21,454 bases of DNA from Octadecabacter sp. (lineage in GTDB: Bacteria > Pseudomonadota > Alphaproteobacteria > Rhodobacterales > Rhodobacteraceae). Positions 14,720 through 21,454 of this stretch are shown in pieces (the first letter of the stretch is position 1; every line of letters starts with the position of its first letter). The stretch lies in the NCBI GenBank assembly GCA_003533975.1, contig DQCL01000103.1, positions 1,838 to 23,291 of the forward strand, read 5' to 3'. A model generated the notes under the pieces. The model worked only from the letters and a program-made list of their open reading frames with translations. It was not told the origin of the DNA and made no database searches. A program made the translations under genes and the position numbers.

Positions 14720-15549
14720 GTGAACTCCTCCTCCCCTTTCAATTCCCCTTCATGCACGGTGCGTTTTACATCGCGTTGCTGATTGGCCCTCCAACGGCAT
14801 TGCTAAGCTGTTTCCTCGTTCTCAAAGGCTGGTCCTTGATGGGGGACGCGGTTTCCCACGCAGTCCTTCCTGGCGTGGTCCTAGCCTACATTGTGGGCAT
14901 CCCGCTGATCATCGGGGCATTTATTGCGGGTATGGTGTGCTCACTACTCACCGGATACCTCGATGCGAACAGCCGCGTGCGTCAGGACACGGTCATGGGC
15001 GTTGTGTTCTCTGGCATGTTCGGGTTCGGGTTGGTTTTGTACACAAAAATCGAAACCAATGTGCATTTGGACCACATCCTGTTTGGTAACATGCTGGGTG
15101 TCACACCGGTTGATCTTTGGACGTCAGGTGTGATTGGCGTGATTGTGAGTGTCGCCTTGCTTGTGGGTTGGAAAGACCTGTTATTGCATGCGTTTGACCC
15201 TGCCCAAGCGCGGGCCATCGGTCTACCGACCAAGTTGCTCCACTACGGGTTACTGACCATCCTGTCGCTCACGATTGTTGCTACATTAAAGGCAGTGGGC
15301 CTTATCCTCGCGATTGGCTTGCTCATCGCACCGGGGGCAATCGCGTTTCTGATCACACGGCAATTCAAGCACATGCTGATCATCGCGGTTGTTGTCTCAA
15401 CACTATCGCTAGTCTCTGGTGTTTACTTGAGCTTCTTCATCGGCTCTGACCCGGGCCCGACCGTCATCTTGACGTTAACAGCCTTTTTCATTGCAGCATT
15501 TATCTATCGCACCATCCGCAACAAATCTCGTGAAGCGCTGAACGTTTGA
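14716..15549 (+). CDS. sitD: Manganese/iron ABC transporter permease (second)
   Basis: Second ABC-3 permease of the importer, 277 residues and clearly paralogous to SitC: 'LKGWSLMGDAVSHAVLPG' and 'VGLILAIGLLIAPGAIAFLI' match the equivalent SitC segments. The two probably form a heterodimer. It is last in the operon and converges on ccoS with only 29 bp between stops. Only a weak 5-bp inverted repeat (AACGT/ACGTT) is there, so no clear terminator closes sitABCD. Confidence 0.93.
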   Translation: MSELLLPFQFPFMHGAFYIALLIGPPTALLSCFLVLKGWSLMGDAVSHAVLPGVVLAYIVGIPLIIGAFIAGMVCSLLTGYLDANSRVRQDTVMGVVFSGMFGFGLVLYTKIETNVHLDHILFGNMLGVTPVDLWTSGVIGVIVSVALLVGWKDLLLHAFDPAQARAIGLPTKLLHYGLLTILSLTIVATLKAVGLILAIGLLIAPGAIAFLITRQFKHMLIIAVVVSTLSLVSGVYLSFFIGSDPGPTVILTLTAFFIAAFIYRTIRNKSREALNV

Positions 15550-15578
15550 AACGCAACGTTAGTAGACGTTAACCGGCC

Positions 15579-15722
15579 CTAGTCATCATCATCCAACAGG
15601 ATGCGGGCTGCGTTGCCTTTGTCGTCGTCATATTGATCCGAGCGAACCGTCCAAAGGAAAGCTGTTAACCCGACCCCCCCCAAGATCAGGGAAACGGGGA
15701 TCAATATCACAAGCACATTCAT
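15579..15722 (-). CDS. ccoS: cbb3-type cytochrome oxidase assembly protein CcoS
   Basis: Small membrane protein of 47 residues. The N-terminal helix 'NVLVILIPVSLILGGVGL' is followed by 'FLWTVRSDQYDDDKGNAARI' and an acidic end 'LLDDDD', the usual CcoS/FixS layout. CcoS is needed for insertion of haem and copper cofactors into the cbb3 oxidase. Its ATG overlaps the ccoI stop (ATGA), completing the ccoGHIS order. Eight consecutive G on the coding strand (15674-15681) fall inside the membrane helix and are a possible slippage site. The gene is short and easily missed. Confidence 0.93.
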   Translation of the reverse strand: MNVLVILIPVSLILGGVGLTAFLWTVRSDQYDDDKGNAARILLDDDD

Positions 15723-17836
15723 CGCACGAACCTCATTCTTTGGGAGTTAAGCAATACGGTAATGGACGACACCGACATTGCAAGGGCCGCTGCTAAAGGT
15801 GTCGCAAAGCCAGCAAGCGCGATCGGGACCGCAATCATGTTGTAAACAGCGGCAATCGCAAAGTTTTGCGTGGAAAGCTTGCGGGTCGCTTTTGCGACGG
15901 CCAACACCAAAGGCAAGTCCGCAAATGTCTCACGCAGGGCGACAACGTCCGCAGCGTTGCGGGATGCCTCAAGTGCGGAAGACGGTGCGATCGACGCATG
16001 GGCAGACGCCAACGCAGCCGTGTCGTTCAGGCCGTCACCAACCATCAAGACATTGTGTCCTTGATCCGCCAATGCATTGAGGCGCATCAGTTTGTCTTCT
16101 GGGCGTGCTTGATAGGTTACGGGAAGGGATAGCTGTTCTGCCAAACGGGTTGCAGGTTCCTTTGCATCGCCTGTGATAATCTCGCAGGGGAGTTTCAAAC
16201 CACCAAGCGCGTCTTCAACACCTTCGCGAACGTGATCTTGCGCTTCAATCTGAACGGCTTGTTCGGATCCAACCTTGATGCCCAGTCCCGTGAAACGCGC
16301 GTCAAGCCATTCCCCGCGTCCAAGTTGCACCGGTTGACCATTGAATTTGCCTGCAACACCCTGCCCTGCGATTTCTTGGATATCGTCAAGTGAGGCCGGA
16401 AGAACGTCTGGCAGCCCAGCCGTGAGCGCCTTTGACAACGGATGATGAGAGGATTGCGCGAGCGCTTTGGCGATCGATTTCTCAGTATCGCTCAAACCAT
16501 CAAGCCCGACTAAAGCGGGTGTGGTGAGCGTGCCCGTTTTGTCGAACACGATGTGGTCGACTTCGGATAGCCGCTCAAGCGCAGTGGTGTGTTTCACCAA
16601 GAAACCCGCTGAGAACAAACGGCTGACTGCTGCAGTTGAGACGGCAGGAACAGCAAGACCAAGCGCACAGGGGCACGTGATAATAAGCACTGCAATCGCG
16701 ATGTTCAGAGCATGGCGAATGTCACCCGTGGCAAATGCCCAACCTAAGAAAGCAACGAATGAAAGTAGGTGAACAGCCGGCGCATAAATCTGCGCGGCAC
16801 GGTCTGCCAATGCGGTGTAGCTGTTGCGCCCGTTCTCGGCAGTCTCAATCAGTGCGGCCATGCGGCGCAAAGATGTATCCTCACCCACGGCTGTCGCGCG
16901 GATCTGGAACGGTGCGCTAAGGTTGATTTCGCCAGCCTGCAATACATCACCACTTTGCACGGAAACGGCGGCACTTTCACCCGTCAAAAGCGCACGATCC
17001 ATTAATGCCTTTGGCGAGGTTAGCACGCCGTCAACCGGCACCCGCGCACCAGAGGGGACCATAATATCATCCCCGATATTGAGGCTCATGGTGCTAACAG
17101 TTTGCGTACCGCTCGGCGTGATCCGCTCAGCGGTTTGTACTTCGAGCGCGGTCAATTCCTTAGCAGCGGAACGGGCGGCAGAACGGGTCTGATGATCCAT
17201 GTAGCGGCCGATCAGCAGGAAGAACGTCAAAGACAGTGCCGCGTCGAAATAGGCATGCGCGCCACTATTGAGCGTTTCAAACAATGACATCCCCGCAGCC
17301 AGCGCAATCGCCAGCGAAATCGGAACATCCATGTTTAAACGTTTCACCCGCAGGGCGGACCACGCATTTTGAAAGAACGGCTGACCGGAATAGGCGACGA
17401 CAGGCAAAGCGATCATCGCAGAGATTAGATGAAACAAATCACGCGTCGCATCGCTGGCACCGGACCAAACGGCAACCGACAACAACATAACGTTCATCAT
17501 TGCGAAACCGGCAACTGCAAGGCGCACCAACAACGTCCGCCCGATGTCATCACGCGCCGCATTGAGTGCTTGGAGGTCCAGCGGATACGCTTCAAAGCCT
17601 AAATCCGCCAAGCCTGCTTCGATCTTGCTCGGGTCGACAGCGCCTTCAACGGTCAACCGCTTCAAGGACAGGTTCACACGTACCGACCGCACGCCGGAAA
17701 TCTTACTTAGCCCGCGTTCGATCTTACCGATGCACGCAGCACAATGAATTGTCGGCAACGAATACTGCACACCCGGACCGGCTGCGACCTCTTCTGCGAG
17801 TGGGACTGCAGAGCAAGCTGGACAAGCGGAAATCAT
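15719..17836 (-). CDS. ccoI: cbb3 oxidase maturation copper-exporting P-type ATPase
   Basis: P1B-type copper ATPase (CcoI/FixI) of 705 residues, which moves Cu(I) across the inner membrane for loading into the cbb3 oxidase. It shows an N-terminal CPAC (5-8) and a metal-binding domain with 'HCAAC' (31-35). TGES is at 285-288, the membrane copper site CPC at 388-390, the phosphorylation motif DKTGT at 432-436 with Asp432, HP at 465-466, and GDGLND at 600-605. All are intact. It overlaps ccoH upstream and ccoS downstream, each by 4 nt. The context separates it from general copper-detoxification ATPases (CopA). Confidence 0.94.
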   Translation of the reverse strand: MISACPACSAVPLAEEVAAGPGVQYSLPTIHCAACIGKIERGLSKISGVRSVRVNLSLKRLTVEGAVDPSKIEAGLADLGFEAYPLDLQALNAARDDIGRTLLVRLAVAGFAMMNVMLLSVAVWSGASDATRDLFHLISAMIALPVVAYSGQPFFQNAWSALRVKRLNMDVPISLAIALAAGMSLFETLNSGAHAYFDAALSLTFFLLIGRYMDHQTRSAARSAAKELTALEVQTAERITPSGTQTVSTMSLNIGDDIMVPSGARVPVDGVLTSPKALMDRALLTGESAAVSVQSGDVLQAGEINLSAPFQIRATAVGEDTSLRRMAALIETAENGRNSYTALADRAAQIYAPAVHLLSFVAFLGWAFATGDIRHALNIAIAVLIITCPCALGLAVPAVSTAAVSRLFSAGFLVKHTTALERLSEVDHIVFDKTGTLTTPALVGLDGLSDTEKSIAKALAQSSHHPLSKALTAGLPDVLPASLDDIQEIAGQGVAGKFNGQPVQLGRGEWLDARFTGLGIKVGSEQAVQIEAQDHVREGVEDALGGLKLPCEIITGDAKEPATRLAEQLSLPVTYQARPEDKLMRLNALADQGHNVLMVGDGLNDTAALASAHASIAPSSALEASRNAADVVALRETFADLPLVLAVAKATRKLSTQNFAIAAVYNMIAVPIALAGFATPLAAALAMSVSSITVLLNSQRMRFVR

Positions 17837-18282
17837 GACGCGATCCGAACAATGATGCGTTGCTCAAACAGTGTGCCATCTTCGGAGCGGGCTTTTAGGC
17901 GTAGGTTCCAATTGCCACCACCACCGTCAATCACAGCGCGCAGGGCCTCACCGTCGAACACAAAATCAGGGATCTGGTCTTGGCCTACGTGTGTTGCGCG
18001 GCCAAATATGGCCTGTTCAATGTTGGGCGATATTGGTGTTCCGTTTTCAAGGATCACCAAAGACAAGGTATCGCCGTCCAGTTCTGCGGAAACGTCCCAG
18101 CCAAGCGCTTCTTGGGCGGCGCGGTTTTCATCGAACACTTGCCCGGCGACATAGGAGTTCGCGACCTCCAAGCCTGGAAATGTTCGCACCGCTTGATATG
18201 CCAATGTCAGGTTCACAGCGATGATGATGCCAAATGCAACGCCGAAGCCTGCAAGGACATGCCACCCTTTTATCTCTGCCAT
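17833..18282 (-). CDS. ccoH: cbb3 oxidase assembly protein CcoH/FixH
   Basis: Bitopic membrane protein of 149 residues with one N-terminal helix (about residues 6-30, 'GWHVLAGFGVAFGIIIAVNL') and a periplasmic domain. The segment 'NSYVAGQVFDENRAAQEALGW' is typical of FixH. It is thought to work with the copper ATPase and to be needed for stable assembly of the cbb3 oxidase. Its start overlaps the last base of the ccoG stop (TAATG), and its stop overlaps ccoI by 4 nt. Confidence 0.92.
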   Translation of the reverse strand: MAEIKGWHVLAGFGVAFGIIIAVNLTLAYQAVRTFPGLEVANSYVAGQVFDENRAAQEALGWDVSAELDGDTLSLVILENGTPISPNIEQAIFGRATHVGQDQIPDFVFDGEALRAVIDGGGGNWNLRLKARSEDGTLFEQRIIVRIAS

Positions 18283-19688
18283 TATTCGTCCTTCCCGTTA
18301 AACGTCGTAGCTTGGCTAGCGCGTATGTCTGCGTCAACGTCCTCGACCCAAAGCCGCAGCGCGGTCGTGTCGCTAGATGCTGCGGGGTCTTGTGGACGTG
18401 CAGTCACATAGACCCGTTGAAGAATGGTCGTGTCAGCCGGAACGACCAGATTGTGTTGTCCATCACGTCCCTCAAGTTCAATCCGCAAAATATCGTCACT
18501 GGTGAGGCTGATATGGAACACGCGGTCTTCACCCGCTTTGTTACGCAGGCGAACATCATAAATGTTACGAACAGCGCCGTCAGATTGCAGCACATAAGTT
18601 GGGTTGCGCACAGGGCTGACAGTTAGTTCGATATCGGAACGGACAAACAGCGCATAAAGAAGCGCAACGCCGATGGTCGCCCAAATTGTGGTGTAGAGAA
18701 TCGTCCGTGGGCGGAGGATTTTTTTCAAGATCGGCGCCGCCGGCTGACCAGCACGTTCAGCGGGCTCGTCAGACAGGGCGATATAGTCAATCAAACCGCG
18801 TGGCTTGCCAATCTTGTCCATAACGTCGTCACAAGCATCAATACAAAGTGCGCAGGTGATACACTCCATCTGCTGCCCATCGCGGATGTCGATCCCCATC
18901 GGGCAAACATTCACGCAAGCCATGCAATCAATGCAATCACCTGACTTATTTTCATGTTTCTTACCGCGTTCTTCACCGCGCCATTCTCGGTACGCCACGG
19001 TGATTGTATCTGGGTCCATCATGGCAGCCTGAATGCGCGGCCATGGGCACATGTAGATACACACCTGTTCGCGCATGAAACCACCGAACACGAACGTCGT
19101 GGCTGTTAGCGCCGCGATGGTCATGTAGGCGACTGGGTGCGCAGTTAAGGTTACAAGGTCATGAAGAAGCGTCGGTGCGTCCGTGAAGTAAAAGACCCAA
19201 GCCCCGCCTGTTCCGATCGCGATGAGGAGCCAAGTAAACCACTTTGTCAGGCGCAGACGCCATTTACGGATATCCCACTTCCCCCGGTACAGACGAAGGC
19301 GTGCGTTTCGGTCGCCTTCAATCCAACGTTCAACAAGAATGAATAGATCGGTCCAAACCGTTTGCGGGCAGGTATAGCCACACCAAACGCGACCAAGCGC
19401 CGAGGTGAATAGAAACAACCCCAAGCCAGCCATAATGAGAAGACCCGCAACGAAATAGAATTCATGCGGCCAGATTTCGATCCAGAGAAAGTAGAACCGG
19501 CGACTCGCCATGTCGACCAAAACCGCTTGATCCGGAAGATTTGGCCCACGATCCCAGCGGATCCACGGCGTGAGATAATAGACCCCCAAAGTGACGACCA
19601 TAATCACCCATTTCAGGTTCCGAAATTTTCCGGAGACCCGACGTGGAAAGATCGGTTCTTGTGGGGCGTAAAGTGGGCGGTCTGACAT
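18282..19688 (-). CDS. ccoG: cbb3 oxidase accessory protein CcoG/FixG (RdxB), polyferredoxin-like
   Basis: Membrane iron-sulfur protein of 468 residues, proposed to reduce Cu(II) for cbb3 assembly. Two ferredoxin-like clusters are visible: Cys252/255/258/262 ('CIDCMACVNVC') and Cys276/279/282/286 ('CITCALCIDAC'). Further cysteines, C103/C107 ('CGYTC') and C210/C214 ('CIYMC'), lie in the membrane part. Hydrophobic segments precede and follow the clusters, and a C-terminal beta-rich periplasmic domain (from about 345) resembles FixG_C. It leads the ccoGHIS operon. An AGGAA ribosome-binding site precedes the ATG, and an FNR-type box is centred 63 bp upstream. Confidence 0.94.
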   Translation of the reverse strand: MSDRPLYAPQEPIFPRRVSGKFRNLKWVIMVVTLGVYYLTPWIRWDRGPNLPDQAVLVDMASRRFYFLWIEIWPHEFYFVAGLLIMAGLGLFLFTSALGRVWCGYTCPQTVWTDLFILVERWIEGDRNARLRLYRGKWDIRKWRLRLTKWFTWLLIAIGTGGAWVFYFTDAPTLLHDLVTLTAHPVAYMTIAALTATTFVFGGFMREQVCIYMCPWPRIQAAMMDPDTITVAYREWRGEERGKKHENKSGDCIDCMACVNVCPMGIDIRDGQQMECITCALCIDACDDVMDKIGKPRGLIDYIALSDEPAERAGQPAAPILKKILRPRTILYTTIWATIGVALLYALFVRSDIELTVSPVRNPTYVLQSDGAVRNIYDVRLRNKAGEDRVFHISLTSDDILRIELEGRDGQHNLVVPADTTILQRVYVTARPQDPAASSDTTALRLWVEDVDADIRASQATTFNGKDE

Positions 19689-19744
19689 TTAGTTGATTCC
19701 TGTTCGCGACACCATCTCACTACCTACGTGGCAAACAACTAGCC

Positions 19745-19758
19745 TTGATCTGTATCAA
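19745..19758. promoter_or_regulatory. FNR/FixK-type box upstream of ccoG
   Basis: TTGATCTGTATCAA matches the TTGAT-N4-ATCAA consensus at every fixed position. It lies between the ccoP terminator and ccoG, where an FNR-family activator (FnrL or FixK) would be expected to switch on ccoGHIS at low oxygen. No good -10 hexamer is evident downstream. Confidence 0.88.
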
Positions 19759-19804
19759 TGAAGCTGGCTGATGCCAAAGTGTTGATAGCCATTCCCTGAA
19801 ATGG

Positions 19805-19837
19805 AAAAAGCCGCCCGACCTTGGCAGGTTGGGCGGC
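19805..19837 (-). terminator. Intrinsic terminator after ccoP
   Basis: On the minus strand GCCGCCCAACCT pairs with AGGTCGGGCGGC (11 of 12 pairs) around the loop GCCA, followed by five T. It begins 22 bp after the ccoP stop and separates ccoNOQP from ccoGHIS. Confidence 0.9.
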
Positions 19838-19859
19838 CTATTTTCAGCTGAATTTTTGC

Positions 19860-20723
19860 TTACTCACCGCCACCTAAGGCATGAACATAGACAGAAACAG
19901 CGCGCACGTCGACATCACTGAGACGTTGGCCCCACGCTGGCATTACACCGAAACGTGCATTGGTGACGGTTTCTGTGAGAGTGTCACGGTCACCGCCATA
20001 GAGCCAAATCGCATCAACAAGGTTTGGCGCGCCAAGGAACTTGTCGCCAAGACCTTCGTCACCGTGACAGGCTGCACAGTTGTCCAAGAACAACTCTGAA
20101 CCGGCCTGCGCTAGATCCGCGTCAAAATCTGAAGACGACAGGCTTGCCACGTATTCAACGACGGCACCGATCTCTTCTTCCTCAAACAGGTCACCATACG
20201 CGGGCATTTCGGAATAACGCGCATCTAGATCTGTTTCGTTGCGAACACCGTGCGTAATCGTTGCCGAGATGCTTTCGATATCGCCACCCCAGAGCCAATC
20301 ATTGTCCAAGAGGTTCGGGTAGCCAACAGCGCCCGCAGCACCGGAACCATGACACTGGCTACACTGAGCGCGGAAAACAGACCCGCCACGCGCAACCGCA
20401 TAACGATGCAAGTCACTGGACGGAGGCAACGTTGTCAGGTCCGCAGCGACCAACTCAGCAACAAGCGCTTCGTTTTTTGCTTCGTGCTCGACGATATCGG
20501 CGGCAACTTGACCACGGGTTGAGAAACCCAACATGCCCTGTGTCGCGCCTGAAATCATCGGCCAAGCAGGATATGCGATCGTGTAGGCAATTGCCCAAAC
20601 GATACAGGCGTACAGTGTCCACAACCACCAGCGCGGTAGTGGGTTGTTCAGCTCTTCGATACCATCCCAGCTGTGGCCAGTGGTCTCAACGCCGGTTTCT
20701 TCGTCTACTTTGCGTTCAGACAT
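19860..20723 (-). CDS. ccoP: cbb3-type cytochrome c oxidase subunit III (dihaem)
   Basis: Membrane-anchored dihaem cytochrome c that passes electrons to the cbb3 catalytic subunit. With the ATG at 20723 it has 287 residues: a cytoplasmic start with 'GHSWDGIEELNNPLPRWWLW', a membrane helix (about 32-58), then two cytochrome c domains. The haem motifs are CSQCH (121-125) and CAACH (216-220), with likely axial Met173 ('SEMPAYG') and Met261 ('GVMPAWG'). AAAGGG lies 8 nt before this ATG; a TTG two codons earlier is less likely. It overlaps the ccoQ stop by 8 nt. Confidence 0.95.
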   Translation of the reverse strand: MSERKVDEETGVETTGHSWDGIEELNNPLPRWWLWTLYACIVWAIAYTIAYPAWPMISGATQGMLGFSTRGQVAADIVEHEAKNEALVAELVAADLTTLPPSSDLHRYAVARGGSVFRAQCSQCHGSGAAGAVGYPNLLDNDWLWGGDIESISATITHGVRNETDLDARYSEMPAYGDLFEEEEIGAVVEYVASLSSSDFDADLAQAGSELFLDNCAACHGDEGLGDKFLGAPNLVDAIWLYGGDRDTLTETVTNARFGVMPAWGQRLSDVDVRAVSVYVHALGGGE

Positions 20724-20952
20724 TATCAAGCCCTTTCAATTCGCGACGTTTGCTTACGTTAGTCTTGGTCACAGGTGTGTCGGAGGAAGCCGAAGGATTA
20801 GCTTCGTTCCGGAATGGAATGAGGCTCGCGTCTTCACGCGCGCTTCGATGGCTTGGTAAGAATGTCCATATTGCAGCCCCGAGAAAGAAGGCGAACATTG
20901 CTATCAAGACCCAGCTGTCCGCGAGTTCTCGCATAAAGGTGTAGGTTTCCAT
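20716..20952 (-). CDS. ccoQ: cbb3-type oxidase small subunit CcoQ
   Basis: Small single-helix membrane protein of 78 residues: 'METYTFMRELADSW', helix about 14-33, then a polar cytoplasmic tail. CcoQ stabilises the cbb3 oxidase, in particular its link with CcoP. A GGGAGGGAG ribosome-binding site precedes the ATG. It starts 11 bp after ccoO and overlaps ccoP, so it lies firmly inside ccoNOQP. The tail is longer than in many CcoQ proteins, whose length varies. Confidence 0.9.
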   Translation of the reverse strand: METYTFMRELADSWVLIAMFAFFLGAAIWTFLPSHRSAREDASLIPFRNEANPSASSDTPVTKTNVSKRRELKGLDNV

Positions 20953-20963
20953 GTTCTCCCTCC

Positions 20964-21454
20964 CTATCGGCTTGCGTCAGGTGTGAAGGTCGAGAAGTCA
21001 ACCATCGTGCCCAAGACCTGCAAGTATGCAATCAAGGCGTCCATTTCAGTCAATTCTGGCTGGCCGTCAAAATTGGACACGGCCGCACCAGGGTAGCGTT
21101 CGACGAGACCATCCCAATCACCAAACGGGTCAACCTGGACCATAAGGTCCGCGCTCGCCTGTTCGATCATCTCGTCAGTGTAAGGAACGCCAACGAAACG
21201 GTGCGTGCTAAGCAGAGCTTCGATGTGCTCGCCCTCGATCTCTGTGTTCGCAAGGAAGCCGTACTTCGGCATGATGCTTTCCGGTACAACCGATTGCGGA
21301 TCGGTCAAATGATCCACATGCCATGCATCCGAATAACGCTGACCAACGCGGGCCAAGTCAGGGCCTGTGCGCTTGGACCCCCACTGGAACGGGAAGTCGT
21401 AGATCGACTCACCAAGGTGGGAGTAGTCCTCGGTCTCACCGTTGCGACCGTATC
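20964..21454 (-). CDS. ccoO: cbb3-type cytochrome c oxidase subunit II, C-terminal part (cut by window edge)
   Basis: C-terminal 162 residues of the mono-haem cytochrome c subunit of the cbb3 oxidase. The window edge truncates the N-terminal part, so the membrane anchor and the CxxCH haem motif are not visible. Diagnostic segments include '[17 protein letters not shown]', '[20 protein letters not shown]' (its Met is the likely axial haem ligand) and '[16 protein letters not shown]'. Its first complete codon is at 21450-21452. ccoN is expected just outside the window. Confidence 0.95.
   Translation of the reverse strand, partial: YGRNGETEDYSHLGESIYDFPFQWGSKRTGPDLARVGQRYSDAWHVDHLTDPQSVVPESIMPKYGFLANTEIEGEHIEALLSTHRFVGVPYTDEMIEQASADLMVQVDPFGDWDGLVERYPGAAVSNFDGQPELTEMDALIAYLQVLGTMVDFSTFTPDASR

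Noticed and set aside
15550..15578. Terminator between sitD and ccoS
   Set aside because: Only a 5-bp AACGT/ACGTT inverted repeat with no T-run is present, too weak to call.
20724..20729. ccoP start at the TTG at 20729
   Set aside because: The ATG two codons later has AAAGGG at 8 nt and gives the usual CcoP N-terminus.
1..21454. CRISPR array, phage, transposon or defence system
   Set aside because: No regularly spaced repeats, transposase, integrase or defence-type proteins are visible; gene content is transport, metabolism and respiration.

Overview
The window looks like chromosome of a marine alphaproteobacterium, most likely a Rhodobacteraceae (Roseobacter-group) bacterium. This rests on gene content and protein style: a ccoNOQP-ccoGHIS block with an FNR-type site, a sitABCD operon behind a Mur/Fur-like palindrome, a fused PuuE/OHCU decarboxylase, tauABC, and a Dabb-pabB pair. 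The family assignment is inference; I could not run a search. No mobile element, phage gene, CRISPR array, rRNA or tRNA is visible.

Layout. (1) 1-1832, plus strand: the end of an ABC permease and its NMT1/THI5-like binding protein, closed by a hairpin. (2) 1858-3026: a WYL-domain regulator diverging from a small VOC-fold protein across a 77-bp gap that holds a perfect 11-bp-arm palindrome. (3) 3047-6859, minus strand: taurine-type transporter tauA-tauB-tauC with a hairpin between tauA and tauB, a terminator after tauC, and repeats upstream of tauA. TauC is unusually long. (4) 6860-8280, minus: a Dabb protein gene overlapping pabB, which starts at TTG. (5) 8515-11838, minus: puuE/uraD fusion, allA and an NCS2 purine permease, ending in a strong terminator. 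(6) 11982-15549, plus: sitABCD Mn(II)/Fe importer with 4-nt overlaps. (7) 15579-19688, minus: ccoG-ccoH-ccoI-ccoS (cbb3 oxidase maturation), including a 47-codon ccoS. (8) 19745-21454, minus: FNR box, terminator, then ccoP, ccoQ and the 3' end of ccoO.

How they work together. Blocks 7 and 8 build one machine: CcoO and CcoP are the cytochrome c subunits of the high-affinity cbb3 terminal oxidase, and CcoG/H/I/S supply copper handling and assembly. The FNR site gives the maturation operon its own low-oxygen control, separated from ccoP by a terminator. Block 5 is part of urate/ureide nitrogen salvage: import, OHCU decarboxylation, allantoin hydrolysis and ureidoglycolate cleavage. Urate oxidase, 5-hydroxyisourate hydrolase and allantoate hydrolase are not in the window. 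Block 3 imports taurine or a related sulfonate, with no catabolic gene nearby. Block 6 imports manganese.

Most of the window is ordinary core and scavenging metabolism. The points most worth a second look are the extra periplasmic-type domain in TauC, the WYL/VOC palindrome, and the repeats upstream of tauA.
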